Below, piece by piece: positions 26,004 through 33,046 of a DNA stretch of 64,000 nucleotides. The notes under the pieces were generated by a model that had not been told where the DNA came from, ran no database searches, and saw only the letters and a list, made by a program, of their open reading frames with translations. The position numbers and the translations under genes are program-made. The DNA is taken from the NCBI RefSeq assembly GCF_049532905.1, contig NZ_CP064032.1:2170001-2234000 (forward strand), in the 5' to 3' direction. This DNA comes from Dyella_B nitratireducens. Its GTDB lineage: Bacteria > Pseudomonadota > Gammaproteobacteria > Xanthomonadales > Rhodanobacteraceae. The first letter of the stretch is position 1. Every line of letters begins with the position of its first letter.

Positions 26004-26270
26004 AGAGCCTGTCTAGGGTCTCGGCGTAGCCCGCGTTGCCACGGTGCGGCCGCCAGGTGGTAGTGCGTGGCGCAGCGCTTGCCTGGCTGGCAAGCCAAGC
26101 CGCGCGCTGCCGCATGGCGGCCGCACCGTGGCAACCCTTCGGGCCGGGGCTGTTTGCCCGCCGGACTGCGTCCTCACTCAGTTGTGTATCGACATACACG
26201 CCTTCGTTCCTCCTTGCCCGTCAGGCAAACAGTCCCGGCGCGGGCCACGCCGAGACCCTAGACAGGCTCT
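26004..26270. mobile_element. MITE-like palindromic element between tagJ and tssE
   Basis: 267 bp bounded by 24-base inverted ends (AGAGCCTGTCTAGGGTCTCG... at 26004 and its reverse complement ending at 26270). It is flanked by a TAA direct repeat (26002-26004 and 26270-26272), which looks like a target duplication. Inside are two more inverted repeats: a 21-base arm pair at 26035-26055 and 26114-26134 (GTTGCCACGGTGCGGCCGCC type) and an imperfect pair about 26142-26170 and 26219-26248. No transposase gene. Removing it would leave tagJ's TGA four bases from the tssE ATG. Confidence 0.8.
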
Positions 26271-26274
26271 AATA

Positions 26275-27063
26275 TCACGTGTCAAACGTGATGGTGCGGA
26301 TATCCAGCAGCGGATATTCGCCGGCATCCGTCGCCAGCATGCGCTGGCCGGAACCCACAAGGCAGTCGTTGCCCAGATCGATCCACTCGGTCTTGCGCGC
26401 CAACACGACGTCGCTGTCCTGGGCGCGTTCCGAATTGGGATAGCGGCACGGCACAAAGCCGATCGCTTCGCCGCCGTTGTTCCAGGTGATCTGTACCGGC
26501 GACCACACTTTGTCGCGCAGATCGGTCGGCGCTTCGAATTTCAGCTCGCGGATGCGCGCAAACGGCACCCACGAATAACCACCGTTGACGATCACTTCCA
26601 GGCACGGACCGAAGCGCGGATCGGCATCAGCGATCCACTCGAACCGTTCATCGTCGATCGTGCCGCTTACGGCATCAGCGGCTTCAAAAGCTTGATCGCG
26701 CAACAGCAGGGCTTGCTCGTAGCGTTCTTCGCCGATCAGCTTCAGCGATTGCAGCAGCAAGGCCAGCCATTGCGCCGGCTCGCCGATCACCACCGGCGGA
26801 CGCACGCCGCTGATGACGGCATGGCGTTCCAGTTCACCCTGCAAGGCGCGACTGTAGGCGCCCACCATCAGCGTATTGCCCGCATCCAGTTCGCCACTTA
26901 CTTTCAGCTGCGTTTGTGCACGCTCCCACTGCCCCAGCAGCGACAGCAGCTGAAACAGAAACACTCTTGCCTTGGCATCGGCCGGATTGCCGCGCACCTG
27001 GGCGGTCAAGCCCTGCAACGCCTCGTCGAGGCGGCCTTCTTTCAGCATGTTTTCGGGAGTCAT
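26275..27063 (-). CDS. tagJ: TagJ (ImpE family) sheath-associated accessory protein
   Basis: 262 residues. The N-terminal helical repeat region (LKEGRLDEALQGLTAQVRGNPADAKARVFLFQLLSLLGQWERA) and C-terminal ImpE beta domain (ECGPCLEVIVNGGYSWVPF-like FGPCLEVIVNGGYSWVPF, PVQITWNNGGEAIGFVPCRYP) are clear. TagJ binds the TssB N-terminus and ClpV and tunes sheath recycling; it is restricted to a subset of T6SS such as Pseudomonas H1. Order hcp-tagJ-tssE is as in H1. The stop codon is four bases from the inserted element at 26004-26270. Confidence 0.92.
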   Translation of the reverse strand: MTPENMLKEGRLDEALQGLTAQVRGNPADAKARVFLFQLLSLLGQWERAQTQLKVSGELDAGNTLMVGAYSRALQGELERHAVISGVRPPVVIGEPAQWLALLLQSLKLIGEERYEQALLLRDQAFEAADAVSGTIDDERFEWIADADPRFGPCLEVIVNGGYSWVPFARIRELKFEAPTDLRDKVWSPVQITWNNGGEAIGFVPCRYPNSERAQDSDVVLARKTEWIDLGNDCLVGSGQRMLATDAGEYPLLDIRTITFDT

Positions 27064-27387
27064 GTCCTAAGCCCTGCATTCCGGAAGGACCGTGATTTAG
27101 CCGGGCGCACACCACATTCCCTCTCCTGCGTACAGGAGAGGGATTGGGTTGCCATGACATACGCGTCCCCTCAGGGCGGTCATGCCCGCGCAAGCGGGCA
27201 TCCATCTTGCTCGGATGCATCCTTGAAAATGGATTCCCGCGTTCGCGGGAATGACGCCCCCTTGGATAACCGTCGTCATGGCGAATGAATTGGCATTGCC
27301 CGAACAGATTGTTGCGCGCAATGCCAAACTTCGCCGGCAAAACCTCCGGCAGTTGTCACCAAGATCAGTGCAAAAGCCGGATCAGGC
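27064..27387. repeat. Repeat-filled gap between hcp and tagJ
   Basis: 324 bases without a gene but with two kinds of palindromes. One is a short hairpin CTCTCCTG-CGTA-CAGGAGAG at 27121-27140. The other is an inverted repeat pair at 27176-27204 (GGTCATGCCCGCGCAAGCG...) and 27229-27258 (...TTCGCGGGAATGACGCC). Both could form strong stems in the message after hcp and lower read-through into tagJ and the baseplate genes. Hcp and the sheath proteins are needed in far larger amounts. Confidence 0.7.
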
Positions 27388-27891
27388 TCAACCCTTGGCG
27401 ACCTGCTGCATGTCGAAGGTGAAGTCCTTCGTACCGCCATCCTTGCCGCCCTTGTCGTCCTGCGGCTGGAAGGAGTACTTGAACTTGCCGAAGTGCAGCG
27501 TGACGTTTTCGGTGAGACGATCTTCGCCACCGCTGCCGCCGGTGGACACGGAGGTGATCAGCACGCCTTCGCTCAACTCGATGGTGAGGAAGTCGGTCTG
27601 CTCGCCGGTAGCGTTGGTCACGTACACCGTGGCCTTTTCTACGCGTGCGCCGGTGCAGCAGGCCTGCATCAGAGCATTGGAGCAACCGTCCACGTACTTG
27701 GTGATCGAAATATCCTGCACGTGAGCCTTACCGCCGCTGGCGGAGCCTGCGCCGGAGTGCAGGTCACCCGAGTTGCTCACACCCCACGACCAGGCCAGGA
27801 TCGGCACTTCGCCCTTGTGCTTCTTGTGATTGGAAGCACCCTTGACCTGAACACTGCCGCCTTCGAACTTGATATGCATGTCGAATGCCAT
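27388..27891 (-). CDS. hcp: Hcp (TssD) tube protein
   Basis: 167 residues, the typical Hcp1 size. Starts MAFDMHIKFEGGSVQVKGAS and contains EVPILAWSWGVSNSGDLHSG, KAHVQDISITKYVDGCSN and TDFLTIELSEGVLITSVSTGG, all characteristic of the Hcp1 family. Hexameric rings stack into the inner tube that carries effectors; Hcp also chaperones small toxins such as Tse2, which is encoded in this operon. It follows tssC by 77 bases and is followed by a gap full of hairpins. Confidence 0.97.
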   Translation of the reverse strand: MAFDMHIKFEGGSVQVKGASNHKKHKGEVPILAWSWGVSNSGDLHSGAGSASGGKAHVQDISITKYVDGCSNALMQACCTGARVEKATVYVTNATGEQTDFLTIELSEGVLITSVSTGGSGGEDRLTENVTLHFGKFKYSFQPQDDKGGKDGGTKDFTFDMQQVAKG

Positions 27892-27968
27892 GAAACCTCT
27901 CCTCGGTTACCAGATTGATGATGGCTACCGCCAAACTGGCGGCTCCTTTTACAGCACTACTTCCTGAT

Positions 27969-29462
27969 TCAAGCCTTCGCCGCCGACGGCAGACGCGAGA
28001 CCAGGCGCAACGACACGGTCAAACCCTCAAGCTGGTAATGCGGCTTGAGGTAAAACTTGGAACTGTAATAACCGGGCGCGCCTTCCACCTCTTCAACCAC
28101 GACTTCCGCTGCCGACAGCGGTTTGCGCGCCTTGGTTTCTTCGCTGGAATTCTCCGGATCGCCATCGATGTACTGGCTGATCCAGTTGGCAAGCCATTTC
28201 TCCACCGACTCGCGGGTGCTGAACGAGCCAATCTTGTCGCGCACGATGCACTTCAAGTAATGCGCGAAGCGGCAGCAGGCGAACATGTATGGCAAGCGGG
28301 CAGCGAGTGCCGCGTTGGCGGTGGCGTCGGGGTTGTCGTATTCCTCCGGCTTGGCCAGCGATTGCGCGCTGATGAAAGCGGCCATGTCGGAATTCTTGCG
28401 ATGGACCAGCGGCATCAGGCCCATCTTGTCCAGTTCCGCCGAACGGCGGTCGGTGATGGCGATTTCGGTCGGGCATTTCATGTCCACGCCGCCGTCATCG
28501 GTCGGGAAGGTGTGCACCGGCAAGCCTTCCACCGCGCCGCCGGATTCGATACCGCGAATGCGCGAGCACCAGCCGTATTCCTTGAACGAGCGGTTGATGT
28601 TCACCGCCATGGCATAGGCAGCGTTCTGCCAGGTGTACTTGGACGAATCGGCGCCGGCGGTGTCTTCCTCGAAATCGAACTCATCCACCGGGTTGGTCTT
28701 GGCACCGTACGGCAGGCGCGCCAGCGTGCGCGGCATGGTCAGACCGAGGTACTTGGCGTCATCCGATTCGCGCAGCGAACGCCAGGAGGCGTAATCGGGC
28801 GTGGAAAAAATCTTCGCCAGATCGCGCGGGTTGGCCAGCTCGTTCCAGTTGTCCATGCCCATCAGGGTGGAATTGGCAGCGCTGATGAACGGCGCATGCG
28901 CCGCGGCGGCCACCTGGGCAATACCGGACAGCATTTCAACGTCCTGCGGGCTGTGATCGAAATAGTAGTCCCCGACCAGGCAGCCATACGGTTCGCCACC
29001 GAGCTGGCCGTATTCCTCTTCGTAGACTTTCTTGAAGATCGGGCTCTGGTCCCACGCCGTGCCTTTGTAGCGCTTCAGCGTCTTGCCCAGTTCCTTCTTG
29101 GAGACGTTGAACACGCGGATCTTCAACAGCTGATCCGTCTCCGTGTTGTTGACCAGGTAATGCAGGCCACGCCAGGCGCTTTCCAGCTTTTGGAAATCCG
29201 GGTGATGCATGACCAGGTTGAGCTGCTCGCTGATCTTGCGATCCAGCTCGGCGATATAGGCGTTGATGGTCTGGGTGACGTCATCGGAAACGATGTCCGC
29301 CTTGTTCAACACCTGCTCGGCCAGCGTGCGGACGGCGGATTCCACTTCCTCGCGCGCGCGGTCACTCTTGGGCTTGAACTCTTTGCTCAGCAGTGCAGCA
29401 AAGTCGCCGGCTTCGACGGTTTGTGCTGCGCCGCCTTGTTCGGCCAGTTTCTCGGTTGCCAT
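27969..29462 (-). CDS. tssC: TssC (VipB) contractile sheath large subunit
   Basis: 497 residues, normal family length. The family-defining central part is present (FQKLESAWRGLHYLVNNTET, GEPYGCLVGDYYFDHSPQDVEML, FISAANSTLMGMDNWNEL), as is the C-terminal YSSKFYLKPHYQLEGLTVSLRLVSRLP (quoted here only as landmarks). TssC pairs with TssB to make the contractile sheath. It starts six bases after the tssB stop. A long open frame on the opposite strand over tssB-tssC is a composition shadow. Confidence 0.97.
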   Translation of the reverse strand: MATEKLAEQGGAAQTVEAGDFAALLSKEFKPKSDRAREEVESAVRTLAEQVLNKADIVSDDVTQTINAYIAELDRKISEQLNLVMHHPDFQKLESAWRGLHYLVNNTETDQLLKIRVFNVSKKELGKTLKRYKGTAWDQSPIFKKVYEEEYGQLGGEPYGCLVGDYYFDHSPQDVEMLSGIAQVAAAAHAPFISAANSTLMGMDNWNELANPRDLAKIFSTPDYASWRSLRESDDAKYLGLTMPRTLARLPYGAKTNPVDEFDFEEDTAGADSSKYTWQNAAYAMAVNINRSFKEYGWCSRIRGIESGGAVEGLPVHTFPTDDGGVDMKCPTEIAITDRRSAELDKMGLMPLVHRKNSDMAAFISAQSLAKPEEYDNPDATANAALAARLPYMFACCRFAHYLKCIVRDKIGSFSTRESVEKWLANWISQYIDGDPENSSEETKARKPLSAAEVVVEEVEGAPGYYSSKFYLKPHYQLEGLTVSLRLVSRLPSAAKA

Positions 29463-29468
29463 GGTTGC

Positions 29469-29972
29469 TTACTCCCCTTCCGGCTTGGGTGCGGAGGCCA
29501 GCGATTGCAGCAAGGCTGGATCGTTGATGGCCTGCGCGATCAGCTTTTCCGCGCCGGCCTTGCCATCCAGATAGGTGCCGAGATTGGCGAGCTGGGTGCG
29601 GGCTTCGAGCAGCTTGGCCACCGCCCCCACCTTGCGCGCCACGGCGGTGGGCGAAAAGTCGTCCATGCTTTCGAAGGTAATGTCGACGCTGAGATTGCCT
29701 TCGCCAGTCAAGGTGTTAGGCACCGCGAAGCTCACGCGCGGCTTCATCGCCTGCAGGCGGGTATCGAAGTTGTCCACGTCGATTTCCAGCGCCTTGCGCT
29801 CTTCGATCGCCGGCAGTTCGGCGTTATTGGTGCCGGAAAGGTCCGACATGACGCCCATCACGAAAGGCACCTGCACCTTCTTCTGTGCGCCATAAACCTC
29901 GACGTCGTATTCGATTTGCACACGAGGTGCGCGATTTCGCGCAATGAATTTCTGACTGCTCTGCTTGGCCAT
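29469..29972 (-). CDS. tssB: TssB (VipA) contractile sheath small subunit
   Basis: 167 residues from the ATG at 29972, preceded by AAGGAG at good spacing. The frame is open further upstream but lacks family similarity there. MAKQSSQKFIARNRAPRVQI and PFVMGVMSDLSG are canonical for TssB. It is the first gene of the structural operon, with about 410 bases of non-coding sequence upstream that should contain the main promoter. Confidence 0.96.
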   Translation of the reverse strand: MAKQSSQKFIARNRAPRVQIEYDVEVYGAQKKVQVPFVMGVMSDLSGTNNAELPAIEERKALEIDVDNFDTRLQAMKPRVSFAVPNTLTGEGNLSVDITFESMDDFSPTAVARKVGAVAKLLEARTQLANLGTYLDGKAGAEKLIAQAINDPALLQSLASAPKPEGE

Positions 29973-30383
29973 ACGACGTCTCCTTGGAATAAGGATCAAA
30001 ACTACTGTGGAACCGCAATATTCGAATCCAGCCGCCGGGTAAAGCGGTTTACAGCCATATGACAGACGTGCGTCACCCGACGGAGCAAACTTTGCAACCG
30101 ACCTCAAAGGTGAAACAAAGCGGCTTGGCGGCCCTCCCCCGTGGGCCTACGCAACGAAAATAGACGCGCCACAACCGCCGCAAGATTACGTGTGATGACG
30201 CGAGAGAAAAGATCCCTGTTACCCGCCTAAATTTATGCTTAATCGGGCCGAGTAGCAACGCCAATTTCACGCGTGAAAATTTGGTGAACCCATGTGAAGC
30301 AACGGCCTGCCTTCCGTAACGAACTCGTTGATTGATCGCAAGTTTCCCATGATCAAAGCGCACCGGTGCGACGCCATCATCCA
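29973..30383. other. Leader region upstream of tssB
   Basis: 411 bases with no plausible gene. It is more AT-rich than the flanks and contains the palindrome and promoter-like hexamers described separately (30230-30284). It separates the tssB operon from the lysozyme/lipoprotein pair, which is on the same strand and ends at 30384. Confidence 0.6.
30230..30284 (-). promoter_or_regulatory. Candidate tssB promoter with upstream palindrome
   Basis: On the minus strand TTGCTA (30253-30258) and TAAATT (30230-30235) are 17 bases apart, each matching four of six sigma-70 consensus positions. Directly upstream lies TTCACGCGTGAA, a perfect 12-base palindrome inside a longer imperfect one (30261-30284), a plausible operator. 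This would give a leader of about 250 bases to tssB. Confidence 0.35.
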
Positions 30384-30950
30384 TCATGGGTTGGCCGAAT
30401 CATCGATGCCCTGTAATGACACGCCTTCATCCTCGTAGCGCCCCAGGCCGAGCCGCTTCATGAGCGCTGATGTGCGTGGCCCTGCATCCCGTGGAAACCC
30501 TGCATTGAGTTCCTTGCCTTGCGGATCGAACAGACGCATCCATTCGCGCGACGTGCCCGCACAATCGGGACGCAAGTCGCTTTCCATGCAGGTATAAGAA
30601 ACATAGATGTATGCCTTGCCATCAGCAGCCGTCAGGCATGTCCAGCCGCTCACGACCGCATCCAGCACAGGCGTATTTTTCAGGAACGGCTGGCGAAATA
30701 GACGACCATCGTGGGGCAGCACGATAGAAACATTCGACCCGGGCCGGCGCAGCGTGATGCGCTGAGAAGGTCTCTGCATTTCCTGGTCAGGCACGTCGAG
30801 ATAGACCGTTTCGGCCGTCAAGCTGGAACCGCCGCAGGCCAGATGGCCGATACCTGTACTTCGTTTGGGCGCCGCAGGCTGAGGACCGGCCTGTACGCAG
30901 GAAACGACCAGCATGGCGGCAAGCAGCACCGGCGAGAATCGCAGCTTCAT
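30384..30950 (-). CDS. Lipoprotein, probable immunity partner of the lysozyme effector
   Basis: 188 residues from the ATG at 30950, overlapping the stop of the lysozyme gene (ATGA). The N-terminus MKLRFSPVLLAAMLVVSC is a lipoprotein signal with a VVSC lipobox, placing the mature protein in the periplasm. The rest is beta-rich with four further Cys (LACGGSS, WTCLTA, YTCMES, PDCAG) that may form disulfides. No known lysozyme-inhibitor motif is recognised. The immunity role is inferred from coupling to a peptidoglycan hydrolase lacking a signal peptide. Confidence 0.65.
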   Translation of the reverse strand: MKLRFSPVLLAAMLVVSCVQAGPQPAAPKRSTGIGHLACGGSSLTAETVYLDVPDQEMQRPSQRITLRRPGSNVSIVLPHDGRLFRQPFLKNTPVLDAVVSGWTCLTAADGKAYIYVSYTCMESDLRPDCAGTSREWMRLFDPQGKELNAGFPRDAGPRTSALMKRLGLGRYEDEGVSLQGIDDSANP

Positions 30951-31399
30951 GGTTTGCCGGCTCCTTCGCTGAGGTATTTGGCAAACAGCGTACGCGCCTC
31001 GTCCATGGTCATTTTCGATTGCTTGGCACCCGGCAGCGACGTCCATTCGTTGCGCAGGAGTGGAATAGCATGATCGATATCGCCTTGCTGGACATATCCC
31101 AAGGCATGGCGGCTGCGCAGTTTTTCGATGGCCAGCTTGTCTTGGGATGCCTTGGAAAAATCGGTCACGATGCCTTTTTTCCTGGCGTCGTCCCAGGTCA
31201 GATAAAGGATCTGATACGCACCGGCTGCCGTGGACTTCTTCCCCCACGCTTCAATCTCGCGGTTCGGGTGTTTGCTGGTATCGGCGAAGCGCTGCTTGCC
31301 GCCGTACAGCAGGAAATACACGTCATCGCTGTCGCTATGGTGCTCCGCAAAGCGGATAAGCCTTAAAAACGCGGCGACATTAGCTTCCTGTTGGGTCAT
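30947..31399 (-). CDS. Lambda-type lysozyme (GH104-like), probable T6SS effector
   Basis: 150 residues; start taken at ATG 31399 (MTQQEANVAAF) with AAGGA about eight bases ahead. ATGs at 31405 and 31408 are alternatives. The protein follows the phage lambda R/GH104 layout: FLRLIRFAEHH with the catalytic Glu (E19), LLYGGKQRFADTSKHP, STAAGAYQILYLTWDDA, then an acidic/hydrophobic end with AIPLLRNEWTSLPGA. Such enzymes cleave MurNAc-GlcNAc bonds. There is no holin, spanin or other phage gene nearby, no signal peptide, and a coupled lipoprotein follows, so T6SS delivery is the best explanation. Confidence 0.78.
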   Translation of the reverse strand: MTQQEANVAAFLRLIRFAEHHSDSDDVYFLLYGGKQRFADTSKHPNREIEAWGKKSTAAGAYQILYLTWDDARKKGIVTDFSKASQDKLAIEKLRSRHALGYVQQGDIDHAIPLLRNEWTSLPGAKQSKMTMDEARTLFAKYLSEGAGKP

Positions 31400-31778
31400 C
31401 GTCATCATCCTTGATAGGGCCTGCGTAGATGCAGCAATGCGGTGACAAAGGCGCCATTGTAGGTACCCATGTAGCGAGACGCGGGAAATCCTACCCACCG
31501 CAGGGTGCGAAATGTACCGATAGTCGGAAAGGGATTACAAGTACCCAGCGATGTGGAAATGTACTGCCTCGTCAATTCAAGGCGTTACGTTCGCGCACCC
31601 TCAAGCGTTCCAAGGCTGGAAAATGTCCCGCTGATGGGAACTGCCGCGAGGCATTTTTTCGCCGGAATGACGACTCGCTTTGAAACAGCATTAACGTGAA
31701 CGTCGCGTCTTGCCGGAATGAAAAAACGTCAGCGATAAATCAGGATTTGCATTCAGGCATAACGCGCGGTCACCCACT
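31400..31778. other. Gap upstream of the lysozyme gene
   Basis: 379 bases. Only short overlapping frames with no ribosome site or recognisable protein; it should contain the lysozyme promoter. Around 31660-31680 there is a fragment (TTTTTTCGCCGGAATGACGA) that looks like the end of the 'GTCATTCC' repeat family. Confidence 0.4.
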
Positions 31779-32000
31779 TCAGGTGACCTCATCCGGCATG
31801 TAGCGATGGTCTTTCACCAGCGAGGGATCGACTTCGATCGGATGGGAGAAATCGGCGACGAGCGAACCGTTCGGGTTGAAATGCTCACGCTCGATGGCTT
31901 CCCAGGTCACCCACACCTTTGGCGTGTCGGACGAGCCGACCGGCTGCGAACGAGAGTGGCATGGATAGACGGTCATGGTGGGCTTGATGCGATTGGGCAT
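31779..32000 (-). CDS. Small hypothetical protein
   Basis: 73 codons with coding-like composition (TPKVWVTWEAIEREHFNPNGSLVADF; HPIEVDPSLVKDHRYMP). It starts at ATG 32000 with a weak GGGAAA ahead. No family recognised and no signal peptide. Its amino acid usage is more protein-like than other short frames nearby, which is the main support; it could equally be a chance frame. Confidence 0.45.
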   Translation of the reverse strand: MPNRIKPTMTVYPCHSRSQPVGSSDTPKVWVTWEAIEREHFNPNGSLVADFSHPIEVDPSLVKDHRYMPDEVT

Positions 32001-32507
32001 ACACGTTTCCCATTACCTGATTGAACTCCCCTGCCGCGATGCTGGGGGAGAGGAAGAAAGCTACCGCGTTTCACCGTTTATATACCAGCGGTTCGGATGT
32101 TTATTTTCGGTGAATTCGCTTCAGATACGGCCGAAGAACCATGCCTGTTTCGGCGCGCGGCATGTCTTGCATGCGAGCCAACGCAATATCCGACGAAAAC
32201 ATTCAGCCAGGCGCAAGTCTTGCTTACTGAACTGTGCGGTGGTGCACGTTTTTATTTCATCAGCATGGCCCAAACCGACAGTCATTGGGCCCTTGCAGCT
32301 CTTAAGTGCACAGGCTGCATTCGGGTATTTTCTCGCCGTCATCGGATGTCGCGTCGTGCCGCCTAGGAACCGGCAAGGCGCGGCATTCGATGATTTCCAT
32401 GCAAGCCTCGATGGCAAACAGCGACACACCGCTCACCTGTGCGAGAACGGGCTTGTCGCAACCCTCCATGATTTCGATATAGTTTCCCCTGCAACAGGGG
32501 ATCTGGA
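32001..32507. other. Gap ahead of the FHA-kinase operon
   Basis: 507 bases. A plus-strand frame crosses it but has Cys/His/Arg-rich shadow-like composition and no support. It should hold the promoter of the FHA-kinase pair and that of the small minus-strand gene. A short GTTTCCCCTGCAACAGGGGA hairpin lies just before the FHA start (32484-32501). Confidence 0.4.
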
Positions 32508-33035
32508 ATGTCTATGAATACTGGCCAGCCGCAGCCCACCAAGGCCGGCAAGCTTCGCGCAGGCCCGCAGGGCACGCAGCTGCTGTCCGCTGCGGAAATA
32601 CAGCAGTTGGCGCTGGACGATACGCCCGCATCGGATGGCCGTGCCACCTCGCGCGAACCGGTGCTGGAAGGCACCCAAGGGCCACTCAAAGGGCAACGCT
32701 ATACCTTGCGCCAAGGCCGGCAGACGATCGGTCGCCGGGTCGACAACGACATCGTGATCAATGATCCGAGTGTGTCAGCCACGCATGCATGGATCGTCAA
32801 CCAGCACGGCCACTATGTGCTGATGAATACGCTTTCCACCAACGGCACCTTCGTCAACGACAAGCGCATCCACGAGACCGTGCTGGTACACGCGGACCGA
32901 GTACGTTTCGGCCAAGCGGAATTCAGCTTTCTCACACATGAGCACCACAAGCCCAAAGGACAGCTTTTCGGCTACGCCGCGGCAGCACTGCTAGGGTTAC
33001 TGGTGTTGGCCGGCCTCACTTGGTGGATTCTCTGA
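32508..33035 (+). CDS. Tail-anchored FHA-domain protein
   Basis: 175 residues. Starts MSMNTGQPQPTKAGKLRAG after GGGGATCTGGA. A disordered N-terminus (1-50) leads into an FHA domain (about 52-140) with GRRVDNDIVINDPSVSATHA and NTLSTNGTFVNDKRI, the phosphothreonine-binding signature. It ends in a single C-terminal transmembrane helix (about 151-174, AAAALLGLLVLAGLTWWIL). It is encoded 11 bases ahead of a transmembrane Ser/Thr kinase, so it is probably a membrane-bound reader or substrate of that kinase in the T6SS threonine-phosphorylation pathway. Confidence 0.85.
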   Translation: MSMNTGQPQPTKAGKLRAGPQGTQLLSAAEIQQLALDDTPASDGRATSREPVLEGTQGPLKGQRYTLRQGRQTIGRRVDNDIVINDPSVSATHAWIVNQHGHYVLMNTLSTNGTFVNDKRIHETVLVHADRVRFGQAEFSFLTHEHHKPKGQLFGYAAAALLGLLVLAGLTWWIL

Positions 33036-33046
33036 CCGAAGCCGGC

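Noticed and set aside
26003..26134. In-frame extension of tssE upstream of ATG 26002
   Set aside because: It lies wholly inside the MITE-like element and adds 44 residues of Arg/Cys-rich shadow sequence not found in TssE.
27915..30062. Very long open frame on the plus strand opposite tssB and tssC
   Set aside because: Composition shadow of GC-rich coding strand; His/Arg/Gln-rich with no domain, while the minus strand encodes clear TssB and TssC.
30947..31399. Lysozyme gene as part of a prophage
   Set aside because: No holin, spanin, terminase, capsid or integrase gene nearby; flanked by T6SS genes and coupled to a lipoprotein.
31975..32517. 180-codon plus-strand frame ahead of the FHA gene
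   Set aside because: Rich in Cys, His and Arg without pattern, no ribosome site, and overlaps the start of the FHA gene in another frame.
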